Part shown: positions 37,201-47,500 of the stretch, piece by piece | Layout of the letters: every line of letters starts with the position of its first letter | How positions within the stretch are numbered: the stretch's first letter is position 1 | NCBI GenBank assembly: GCA_002633005.1 | Contig: NMRA01000142.1 | Span: 478,860-542,859, forward strand | Direction of reading: 5' to 3' | Origin: Phoronis australis | Lineage: Eukaryota > Phoronida > Phoronidae | DNA length: 64,000 bases | Translations under genes and position numbers: made by a program | Notes under the pieces: model-generated | Told to the model about the DNA's origin: nothing | Seen by the model: the letters and a program-made list of their open reading frames with translations, nothing else | Databases searched by the model: none

Positions 37201-38754
37201 GTGAACATGTTGTTTGATAGCTTCAGAAATTTGAAAATTTCTTAATAATTATAAGAGCACCGTTTATTAATGACTTCTGTAAGGAAGTATGAAGACCTGT
37301 TCATGTTCAAGATTGGACTGACTGAAATCTCATTGAGTTGTTCGGGGGGGGGTAGACGTAGATCTTTTTAGTACTTGGTTGAGTTGAAATTGCCTTGAAA
37401 AGCCCAGTTCAGTTTAATATTGTGTTTCCAGGGCTGCTGCTATGACGTTACGGACCGTTTTATTGTCAATACAAGTGCTGCTAGCTGCAGCTGAACCCGA
37501 CGACCCACAAGATGCTGTCGTTGCTAGGCAGTTCAAAGAAAGACGAGATCTTTTCAACAGAACGGCGAGGCACTGGACAAATGTCTATGCCAATGGTCAG
37601 TGGATAAGTTGTTCATTCAGGGGAAGCATTTCCTTCTTTGTTGTAACTGGGAGTCTAGCAAACTGCTACCAAAAATTTCCTTGTCAAGCCATAACTTATT
37701 TGTGGATACATCACATGGAAAATGTTCCTCTTTTTTGTCATTGGTCATTCCAAGCCCTGGCTTAGTTATGAAGGATTTTCTGACCAAAGGATAAAAACTC
37801 TTTGTGATACGCTGCAGCTGGATTTCCTACGTGTATGTCCAGTAGGTGGAGTAGCAGAAGTTGCCAGATTTCCAATTTACTTCACCACAGCACTAGAACC
37901 CAGCGGTGAAATTCATGCATTGGTGATTGGAAACTTGCATGTCGGGGCGAAAACTTCACTTAGTCAACAGTGTGATTAAGAAGAATGAAATTTTGTCAAA
38001 GCATTGTATGTTAAGTGTTCCATCCAGCCCGTTTACAGCTGTAGGTCGTCAGCAGTTGTCGTAGCATTGTTTTACGTTGTCTCATTCATTTTGCTGCTTC
38101 TTACCTGTATTGCGTTAATTGTTCAAATTCCATGCGCAGAATATGTTTGAATTTAACTGTATTTAAACGTTGTGTGAAACACTGGAATAACAACAAATGT
38201 GTGTCCTGATTTTCCACAAGACAACTTTTTTGCCATTTGGTCGGTATTTATACCTGAATTTTTCGTCAGTTATGAATATTCTGAGAAGACTTGTGTGAGA
38301 TATTGAGATGTTGCCACTTTTTGTCAAGGTGTGATAATGCTTTATTAATTCACTTGTGTAACTTTATTTTTTTCCTGCAGGACCTACCAGGGAAGGGGCT
38401 TTAGAAGATAAAATAGAAAAGATTAAAATTATGGGATTTGAAACCGTAAGTAAAAAAGAGTGCAGTAGGCCTGATGCCTTTTGCGGTACATCAGCCGTGT
38501 TTAGGCCACAAGGCCATACGTATTTCATGCTATTAAATCCATTGTAATATTAATAGTCTCGTAGCAGTAATTCACTTGTGACAAGTTGGCATTAATTGGA
38601 TTGCCGTGGCGATAATTTCACACGGTACTTCATCATCAACCGTGTTGCAGTCAATTCACGTGTGCCTGTCTTGCCGCAGAATCGTGTCCGGGTAGCGTTA
38701 TCATCGTGCGACTGGGAGGAGGAGCGAGCCACAGAACAGCTGATCAGCTCATGA
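31299..38754 (+). CDS. UBE2K: Ubiquitin-conjugating enzyme E2 K (E2-25K/HIP2), complete
   Basis: Class II E2 that carries ubiquitin as a thioester and builds Lys48-linked chains. Coding exons: 31299-31361, 34817-34969, 36729-36811, 37432-37595, 38381-38445, 38680-38754. All introns are GT-AG and phases join; the total is 603 nt, or 200 residues plus stop, the human length. Seen: N-terminus [19 protein letters not shown] core with PSETPYEGG and [14 protein letters not shown] at residues 81-83; catalytic Cys92 in [23 protein letters not shown]; and a UBA domain from about residue 160 (KIMGFE, then [17 protein letters not shown]) ending at the stop. The first exon (63 nt) and last exon (75 nt) are short and were found by family resemblance plus splice sites. 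Intron 1 (3.4 kb) holds a repeat with palindromic end. Downstream it converges with the CNBD2-like gene. Confidence 0.97.
32785..34400. repeat. Repeat-like region in UBE2K intron 1
   Basis: Starts with the palindrome TACTTGGCGAAATAAATTTCGCCAAGTA and ends with AATTTCGCCAAGTGTCGC, so the end word recurs about 1.6 kb away. The inside is low in coding signal. A possible transposon with CTTGGCGAAAT ends. An ATGGCGGCTCTG at 33268 is not the UBE2K start. Confidence 0.4.
34402..34422. repeat. (GATT)n microsatellite
   Basis: TTGATTGATTGATTGATTGAG, five units, in UBE2K intron 1. Confidence 0.8.
35768..35925. repeat. Tandem repeat, ~65-70 bp unit
   Basis: GTGGGTTGCATCACTTGTTCATACCC ... GCTATTCAGTGCTAAATATCTCAAT repeated just over twice, in UBE2K intron 2. 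Open frames here are repeat artefacts. Confidence 0.65.
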
Positions 38755-39117
38755 GAGACTCTATAGAATACTCCCGTTTGTCCGTAGCTGTTACTGGCAC
38801 ACTTGTCTGGGTAAAGTGGATTTGGCAAGTCATCCCGAAGTGTATGGCTCATTTACATCTGTGTGGTTGTTTCTAACTTCAAGCTAGTCATACTTAATTG
38901 GCAGTTTACTGTAATGATTCCGTAATTTCGGGCACTGAAAATTTATTTTCCTAAAAGCTCGAGGCCATCAGTGAGTTTATTTAGCAACGAAAAATGTTTT
39001 GTCGTTAAACAATTTAAAGCAATGATGTCTAGAATTATCGAAATACTTTGAGAAGGAAAAATATCCAAATCTCATGTGCAAGCTGTTGCTTCTCATATGT
39101 TCATAATTTTTTTAATG

Positions 39118-39245
39118 TTATGGCTCTTGGTGTTTTGCTTCATAGCGGCACTTCTGAAGAAAGGAGATCGTATAGAGACTACGAGCTGTCTAACATAAAG
39201 TTCAGTCGTGCCTTCAGTCAATTTTTTGTCAATGAAGGGCTGCCA
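39118..39245 (+). repeat. Dispersed repeat with short open frame, copy 2
   Basis: Partner of 19255-19412; see there. Located in the UBE2K 3' region on the same strand. Confidence 0.5.
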
Positions 39246-39639
39246 CCAAACCATACTCATTTTCAGTGCCCTTAATTTACTAATCGTTACCTTAATTGCT
39301 GCATCAATTCCCAGTCGTTTTGTTGTAATACTCTCTCTCCCTCTCTCGTTTGCACAAAAAATAATCTATTTGGAACTCACAGTTTGAACAAAAAACGGAT
39401 GATTTTCACTAAGTCTTTAAAGTGTCAAAACTGTGGGGTGGAAAATAAAAGATATGAAAGCATATTTGTAATGTATGTCACTTTTGGTCAGAAGAGGTTT
39501 TTAATTGCATATGAAATCCTTAAATGTGTTGGAAGTACTGCAATAATACAAATACTCTAGTAAAAATCGCACGGATCGAATGATGTTATCTGAGGAAAGG
39601 CAAAGTCTGGCATATCTGAAGGTTTCAGTGCTCACACTA

Positions 39640-39790
39640 TAACATGGGCAGCGCAGCACTAAAAAAAGTGGGGGGGTTAAAGCCCCCTCAGCTCCCTTGA
39701 GGTGCAGCGCCTGCAGACCATGTGCGGCGTAGCACTGAAAAAAGTGGTGGGCTATAGCCCCCCCTATGGTGCGCCGCCCATGTATAACAA
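39640..39790. repeat. Two-copy G-rich repeat
   Basis: Two diverged units of about 65 bp, each with GCACTRAAAAAAGTGG, a TATAGCCCCCC-like run and GGTGCRGCGCC. Similar wording (GGGGGAGGCTATAGCTCCCC) occurs at 15540. Confidence 0.5.
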
Positions 39791-39872
39791 TGGTGCAGCA
39801 GAACTTAGTTCATATTAGGCAATGTCAATTGCATGTACATGTCCAATGTGAGTTTGTTAAATCGCTAAACCA

Positions 39873-40228
39873 CTTCGTGAAAAGCATTGAAAGTCTGGTG
39901 AGTCAGACTTTTCCAACCTCTCTCTAAGGGCCTTGTTCACTGGCTGGATTTCCTACGTCAGACTGACCTGGTTCTAGAATTAGGTCGGACACCACTGGGA
40001 GCTGTAACCTTTGATCCCTGTTCAAATTGGGTCGTCTGGTTTTAATGTAGACGGTCTCCTTGACTTTCCTTGAGTACCAGACAACCCAATTTGAACAGGG
40101 ATCAAGTGGTGTACGATTAATTCTAGAGCTAGGCTCAACCTGACGCGGGAAATCCAGTCAGTGAACAAGGCCCTTAGAGAGAGGGCAGAAATGTCCGACT
40201 CACTAGACTCTCAATGCTTTTCAGTGAG
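39873..40228. mobile_element. Foldback element with ~150 bp arms
   Basis: The left arm (GAAAAGCATTGAAAGTCT ... CTCTCTCTAAGGGCCTTGTTCACTGGCTGG ... TTGATCCCTGTTCAAATTGGG) is matched inverted by the right arm ending CTCAATGCTTTTCA. No coding capacity. Lies downstream of the UBE2K stop. Confidence 0.8.
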
Positions 40229-41930
40229 TTATTGGAAAGCAATGAAAAGCCTTTTCCATAACAATTTGAGTTTAGCTGTACTGTTTATTACACAATAGCA
40301 CATTTGGTGTTCATTTGAACATTTTAAGATGTTGGTCTATGATGTGTGTGTTCATCTTCTCAGCAAGTATCAGTGGAGTAATCCCACCACAGTCCCCAGG
40401 CTTTAACATGATTTGCTTGATGTTGCTCTGTTATCAGATATTAACAACTTGAGCATGATTGCAAAAACGGGAAATACACCCAGTTTCAGAAAACTTAGCA
40501 TTCTACAATCTGACTGAGAAGCCGTATACAGATTGACAGACTCACGGTCTTTTTGGCTTAGTTGCTGGTTTCTGCCCATCCCCAGCTCATTTCATCAAGA
40601 TGTTAACATAGGCGTAGACGTTCTGACAATTGGTTTTGTGTGATGGGTCCTTAGAATTGTCTACTGGTTTTGAATTAGCTTCAGTGTTGACAGATAGTGT
40701 GACAACTACAACCAAAAGAAATGGACATTCTTGTACTAAGCTGACAAGTTTAAGTCTACAATTTCTGGTTTCAGGAAAATGCTATTCAGTTGTCAGTAGT
40801 CAGTTGTACTTTTGTTTATCGTGATATTTATGTGGATTTTTGTTACGACAACTGATGCAATGGGAATTTTTAATTTGTATAAACACCATATCCTCATGCT
40901 ATGGTTCTAGTGTGAGTGAATACTTGAACCAAGTATGTTGATTTGGTTCCAGTGTTATTTCTGATTTCAACTGTAGAGGTACTTTAAAACAAACACTGCT
41001 GAGGTTGGGAATTATTGCTCTTTACTTCTTTTTTGGCCTATTAATATGAATTAGGACATTGTGGGCCCATTGACATGAATTAGGTCAAACCTAATTCATT
41101 TGAATTCTGTTCTTAGGCCATACAGTCTGCACTAGCTTATATTCTGGAAAGAAGAAAATGAAATGAATTCTGAATTTTAAGTACTGTGACAGTTTACTGT
41201 TATATTTTATTAAGAACAATCCGAATTATCTGATGCAGTTATATCCAAGAGTTTCTAAACCTCACATATCACAAAGTTTATTCAGTTATTTGGTATGTTT
41301 AGCCAGAAGATATTTCTCAACCACAGTTTGGCTACATTTCAACAACTTGCAAGTTAACGCCTTTGAGCTTAGGCATTTCTTTATGTGGCAATATCTCATT
41401 AATTCTATGAACATGGAAGTTGTTTTTGTTTATAAACCACCCAATGTGTACACGGATCTGGGCTCCGCCAAATCAGTTACATAAATTATGTAAATGAGGT
41501 GAGAGAAACCTAGAAACGTGGATCTATTTCAAAGTCAATTTTTGGTTTACTCAGTTTTGTAAACATCTTTACTTCTAAGTCATAATTTATTCATTCAACT
41601 CCCTTAACTTGTGAGTGTGATGTATGTATCTTTTTCACAGGAATAGCATTTGATATATTATTTGGTGTTTCCATTTCCAGACCTTCAGTTCAGGGTTAGC
41701 CAATCTGTAGCTCCCTTTAGAATTTACATATTCATGTCGAGTACCTAATGATTTCAGACTGATTCTACAACATCCTTCATCCTGGCCTTTGAATAGGCAC
41801 GTTTTCTGCATGTGCACAAAAGGAATCTTGTGTTTGTCTCACAGTTTTATATCAATCAGTGCTTTGGTTTTTCATGCGTGAAATTGAACTAGAACGTTGA
41901 CCTTGTATACTGGCTGTAACATTTGAAGTA

Positions 41931-41936
41931 AATAAA
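41931..41936 (+). terminator. Plus-strand poly(A) signal AATAAA
   Basis: AATAAA followed by T-rich sequence. It is the last plus-strand signal before the convergent CNBD2-like gene and so is the candidate distal poly(A) site of UBE2K. It is 3.2 kb after the UBE2K stop, so the link is inferred. Confidence 0.3.
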
Positions 41937-42056
41937 CTTTGATTTTTGTACTTGCATCTTGTATTTATCAATTTGTAGAGATGTCAGGTGATCTAGCATT
42001 AAAATAATATTATGGAGAAAGTGACGTCACACACAGAAGCATGGTGCAAGACAAAC

Positions 42057-42062
42057 TTTATT
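42057..42062 (-). terminator. Poly(A) signal AATAAA of the CNBD2-like gene
   Basis: AATAAA on the minus strand about 630 bases after the stop codon of the CNBD2-like gene. With the plus-strand AATAAA at 41931 it places the ends of the two convergent genes roughly 120 bases apart. The assignment is by position only. Confidence 0.4.
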
Positions 42063-42693
42063 GAAATCTATACTTAGACAACACTTCATTCAAATAAAGT
42101 CACGGAAACATTGCGTTTTCACAACTCGTCCAGTCTTCTCGGTATTAATGGGACCTATCAATTTTTTGTTTGAATGAATTTTCTCGCCTCACTAAGGTCA
42201 TAGAACTTGTGGCCGAAAAGCTTATTTGGTTGTGGTCCACGCCTCCATCATAAAGAACAAGAAAGGGCCGGCGGGTATTTGTTATCAAAAAGTTTAGTCT
42301 CAACCTTTTTTCAAAAAGCCTCACCAATCCATAATTATGTTAGTTTTTATGCAGGTGCGTGTCGAATCAACCTTAAATGACTGTGATTTTTGTTTGGGGG
42401 GGAGGGGGCGAAGAAAATATGACCCCCCCCCCTAGCGGCAGCTGTGAAGGCACTCATGAATATCGACAGTCGACATCGATAAAGCAAACGGCAAAAGAGC
42501 ATTCCCGAACCACTTAACCGATGTCATTGATAGCAGGTAACTCATAACAACTAAAAATACAACTTCATCACCGCATCAATTTTCGAAACATTTAGACCAG
42601 TACCAAATGACCTAGTTACATATCCATAGTACTCCTGTTGACAATTTCCGTAGCAGTTTCATGTTATCGATTATTCATTAAAAATGGAACGTT

Positions 42694-44540
42694 TCAAGGT
42701 TTGTTTTTCAATTGAATTTCTTTTACTAACTCCGACTTATACTTGCTCCAGTTTCGCTGACTGTGGATTTCTTGTTTAACATACCGTTGAGAAGGGTAGC
42801 TGATTACCTGTAGTGGACGGAAAGTAAAGATCAATACGTGAATATATAGATATTACAAATTCAATAACAAAATCAGCATCGCCACCACTTCTGTCTTGAC
42901 ATCATCGCCACCACTGATACTTGCCAGCATCACGTTATCGTGAGTCTTATCCATTGTTATAGTCGTCTTCGTACTCAGTACTACGACGTCAGTTTCGTCA
43001 ATATCGTCATCATTGTCATCATCATCGCCATCACTGTCGTCATTGTAATCGCCATCAACACCAAGAGCAGCAGTTTCAGTCGCTGTTGTGACGTTATCTT
43101 CATCACCATCGTCATTATTGTCTGCCGCCAATTGAAGAGAATATCAATTAATGCTGCTAAACAAATGTAATGGTTACGGTGTTTTCGACACAGTACATTT
43201 CAGTTCTTACCGTTTGTCGATACCAAGAAAAGTCCCTTTAGTTATTTCACCCAAACTCAGCTGTGCCACCTGTATAGTTGTGGACTGCAATTAGTACTAC
43301 AGTTAGTTGAGGATTAGTGCAGTTACACAGCATTATTTTCTTTTAATCATTTAAATGATCAACTCGCATTTAAAATCTGTCAAAAACCGAGATTATCATT
43401 GCGTTAGGACCATCATCCGGTATTTACAAGCCAATCATCGTCCGAAAATGTCCGATTCGTGGACAATTTTATCTCCATCACGAGTTATTGACGCCTAAAG
43501 TAGCTTGCATCATGCCCGATTCATGCGCGCACCCTGACTTTAACATGTGGGGGGGCTCGAATTTCTGGCGATGTGGACCTTTTGCTGACAAAAAAGCGAG
43601 AGGACTAAAAAAAAAACGGGTTGCCACCTTCAGAACTGTGAACTGTGCGTCTGCGCTTTTTAGTGGACTTTTGTCTCGTTTTCTCGGACTTTTTTGTTTC
43701 TCTGAAGCGAACCTTTTTGCCCACTTCGCCAAATGGGAGGGCTCATCCGAGTNCCCTTGGTGCGCGCATGCGATTTATACAAGATGAAAAGCGATTTATA
43801 CTTACTAAATCACTGACTACCCGTAGCACTTTGGCATTGGCTTCCTTGAGAAACAATTTCTTTGAGATCAGAATACATTCCGCTCCGCCGCTCACTAAGG
43901 TAAAGCTTTTGGTTGATTTTTGCAGCATGTTCTCCAGTCCCTAAAAATGTATGACAAATGATAATGTAGGCTTAGAAAATAATTAAACATGAACAGATAT
44001 TTGAAAGCTATAAAAATAATTGGCGCTTTTTCAAATATCTTATTTTTCGAGGAAACGGCAGAGTGCCTTTGATTCCTGGTTTGTAGTCAACGTCTATCTC
44101 TTATATTTAACCATTTTGGTTATCATTCCGCTAAATCCGGAGTATAATTGTCTTCAACATAACGAGACGTGAAATGTGGTACAACTAGATTGTTTCTTGT
44201 CCCATTACTGTTACGAGGCGTGTAACTGCCAACCCTTGTCTAGTGCCACCTGCAGTAGAACCTAGTGGGCGACCTGTCTTTGCAAAGAATTTTGTGCGGT
44301 GCAAAGTTTTTGACAACTGATAACTGCACGCCGAATGACTGGAGAAAGTACACCGCAACATTATGCGTTTTATCAATTAGTGTTTTCCTAATCAAGTTAC
44401 GCCCTCGATCTAGGGAACCGCCAGTTGACAGCGCTGAATCAACTTCTATGTCTCATACTTACGAAAACACCCCCAGCTTGCAACTCCGCTACCTGGGCGT
44501 AGCATAGTTTGCCACTATTCTCTCGTTCCTTGCGTTCACT
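42694..44540 (-). CDS. CNBD2-like gene: C-terminal exons, divergent second CNBD
   Basis: Exons 44540-44463 (YAQVAELQAGGVF), 43940-43806 (starts GLENMLQKSTKS, contains ECILISKKLFLKEAN) and 42807-42694 (VISYPSQRYVKQ, RNWSKYKSELVKEI, stop TGA at 42696-42694). The cassette lacks both the Glu and the Arg expected in FGE-AL-R, so this domain probably does not bind a cyclic nucleotide in the usual way. The YPS and NW--YK motifs at the end match the tail of CNBD2 proteins. All three joins are in phase. Confidence 0.85.
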
Positions 44541-47500
44541 CTGAAACAATTCAAGAAATTAATTTCGCCTGCGTTACGTAATTTACCACCGGAAATGAAT
44601 TAATGCCATTGCCGTTGCTGAATCATAGCAAAGCACTGAAAAAAACAAGTCAAACTATAATTTTGACAATTCAATAAAAATCACACAACGCCTTTATAAT
44701 TGACGCAGTGTAAAACAAGGCGTAAATACCTGTTTTGACTCTTACAGGATGCTAGAATTATCCATGTACTTATATTTAACCAGAAGGAACACTTACCTCT
44801 CTCTGGCTAGCGAGGGTGGCAGCTGCCGTGACGCGTTTCCAAGTTCGCCCAAATCCCTTTGAAGTAATGCTTCTCTCTGAAGGAGACAATTTGCAACGAA
44901 GAAATTCAGGGTTATATATTTTTCTGAGAGTTCTTTACATTCAGTGAAAACCTATAAGCTTTCCTTACAGGAAGATTTGTAATCTCCACTTAACACTGAA
45001 TGAAAAATTGCTGTAAAAGCCCTCCATAAGAACAACATATCAAGGAGCATTCCTCCCATTTTTGTCTTGAAGTTAGTGAACCAAGTCTTACATTCTCAAC
45101 CAACGAGCAAGTAACCATTATTACAATGTATTGTTCAGAACCAATTTAATGAAATAAAATCGGTCGTACCTTGTTCAGCAATTTTCTCAGCAGTCATACC
45201 AAACCTGTCGGGCGTTGGACCACCCTCTCCGGCGTTCTCGGACAAATGCTTCGCCCAAAAACCGTCAAGCTCACTTACGATGATACCGTCCTGGAAACAT
45301 TACGTCATTATAATTGAAAATGGGAAAGATCGTAACGTGTACTTTAATTTTTAAGCATGAAATTCTAAAAATGATGCCAAGTCTGCGAACTCATCGGTAA
45401 ATACGAAATGTCCAACCCAAATTTAATGCCATGGTAGAGTTCACTAACGTTAAGACCTCGGCTAGGACATCGCTAAAATCTAGCCAAAATCACGTGTTCT
45501 CATTTCAAATACATGGAAATATTTCACTTAATCTCGCGAAGTCTTACTTTTAGGGAACATGGTTTAGTGAGGCTTTAACAAAAAAATCTCAGCAGCATTA
45601 AATTTGCCTTATTATATTGCTTTTATTGCGTCTGATGCTCTTCTCAATTATCTAAATGTTTGTGTTCCGTTTGTCTTGTACGTGAATCACGCTACTTTCG
45701 CGGCGCCCAACAGGTGGGTGTGACTTTTTTAACTTGCCTTTTTTCTTTGCGTCTCCAAATAATCGTACAAGCGCGTCAAACTTGAATGACGTCTAAGCTG
45801 ATGTCTCCGAGAGCTCTTTGGATCATCTGTCTTCTGAAACAGACATTACCATATAAATTAAACCGTAAATTCTTTATCCCATCCATACATGTGCATTGAA
45901 ACTAAATGCAAACGAAATTGCCTTTGTTCGCCCACCTTCTACGGAAAGCCATTGCGGAATAAATTCCATGACACAAACTTTCTATTCAAGAATTAAATTC
46001 TCTGTAGGACAAAAATGTATTTTAAACCAAAAATTATAGCGCCGTCAGGACCAAAATTTAACACGCCAGGACCGAAACTTTATCACGCCAAGAATCAAAA
46101 TTCATCACGCCAGGACACAAAATTTGTCACGCCAGGACATATAATTTCTTGTCAGGAGAAAATTTCACGCCAGGAAACCACGTGGCAATGAATACCCGCC
46201 GTGTCTCTGTAACATTGCCACGTACTTGTGGATCAGTGGTCGCTGGTCTCCAAGTATGAAATTTTCCTGACGTGTGAAACTTCTGACGTAACAAATTTTG
46301 TGTCCTTGTGGCGTGATAAATTTTTGTTTGAGACGTGATAAATTGGAGAACTTGGGGTGATAAATTTTGGTTTTGAGTATGTTTTTTAGTCCTGGAGATA
46401 ATTTAATTATTGAATAAAAAATTTGTGCCCTGACATTTTTTTTCTGTTTTGGCTTTTCATAATATTCCTATACATGGGTAGTAATCGAACTCAATACCAT
46501 GAACCGAAAACGCTTAACTACCGCCGAGCGAAACCTCACCAAACTCTCCATAAAACTCTTTACGCACACACAATCGCCGCGTACCATTTCTTGTGCAATA
46601 ACTCTGCAGTTCCTCAGCTGTGAGGAATCGTTTACGACCCTGAAATAACATCTTCCACTCTTAACTACGTTTTTTTTACTGCAAATACGACAACGATGTC
46701 TGGTTATGACAGCTTATTACTTTATTACTAGACGACACTCGATCAAACTCCCGTTACATTCACAGTGTTGCTGCTCTTCGGAGGTTCGATGAATATGCAG
46801 GGATTCAGTGAAAATGTACTTACATCACAGATCACTGTTGTGTTTCCAACAAAGTTAACGTATATACCTTTTTCACACAGTCGCCCTTTTAGTAGTGAGC
46901 CTCTTTTTAGATTTAAAGTTAATGCATTTGAGACATGAATATAACGAGGCACGCAAAAAATCACGCTTTGCGCTATATTTAAGCGCAAAATGCATTGTTT
47001 TTAGAACCTCAAAAGAGGCTCAGTTTTATAATGGCGACTGCTTGAATACGGTGTATTGGGACTCAGTTTCGGCAGGTCATACCTTACTTTCCAGTGAGAA
47101 ATCGAACTCTTTAGGAATCACCGTAAGCTTCTTGTGGTCAGTTTCGCCCGTCATTAAGTTGGCCTTCATGACGTCACGTAGTTCTCCCGTTTCCATATCA
47201 AAGCTCATTTCTGTTTTTCAGTGAATATTGATAAATTATAGTCAGAATTTTACTATTCGCGTGTTATTTACAATTTGTAACGAGTCTACCAGAAGTTCTA
47301 GGAGTGGATTCCAAAAAACTGGAACTAGGATCGAAACCTGAGCTCAAGCAATAAAATGCCGCGGTCAGCAATCGGAATTAGGAAACGATATCAACTAAAT
47401 ATAAATCCCATAAGTGACAATAATGTGTTTACTAAGATGGACTTTAGTCGTGCATGAATTAAAGAGGAGTACCCTAAGAAAGGGACGAAAAAAACACGTA

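Larger units (their letters stand above)
38755..41936 (+). other. Possible UBE2K 3' UTR or downstream spacer, with repeats
   Basis: No coding exon could be supported here. An AATAAA at 41931-41936 is the best plus-strand poly(A) signal before the oppositely oriented CNBD2-like gene; if used by UBE2K the 3' UTR would be about 3.2 kb. An AATAAA also occurs near 39445, which would give a much shorter UTR. The stretch contains a foldback repeat (39873-40228) and a short duplicated G-rich repeat (39640-39790). Confidence 0.3.

Noticed and set aside
40776-40832. Possible last UBE2K exon (after GTTTCAG)
   Set aside because: The encoded residues do not fit the UBA end; the exon at 38680-38754 gives the expected helix and the exact family length.
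42853-43131. Asp-rich open frame on the minus strand
   Set aside because: It comes from an imperfect CAT/CGT triplet repeat, overlaps the CNBD2-like last intron and has no family features.
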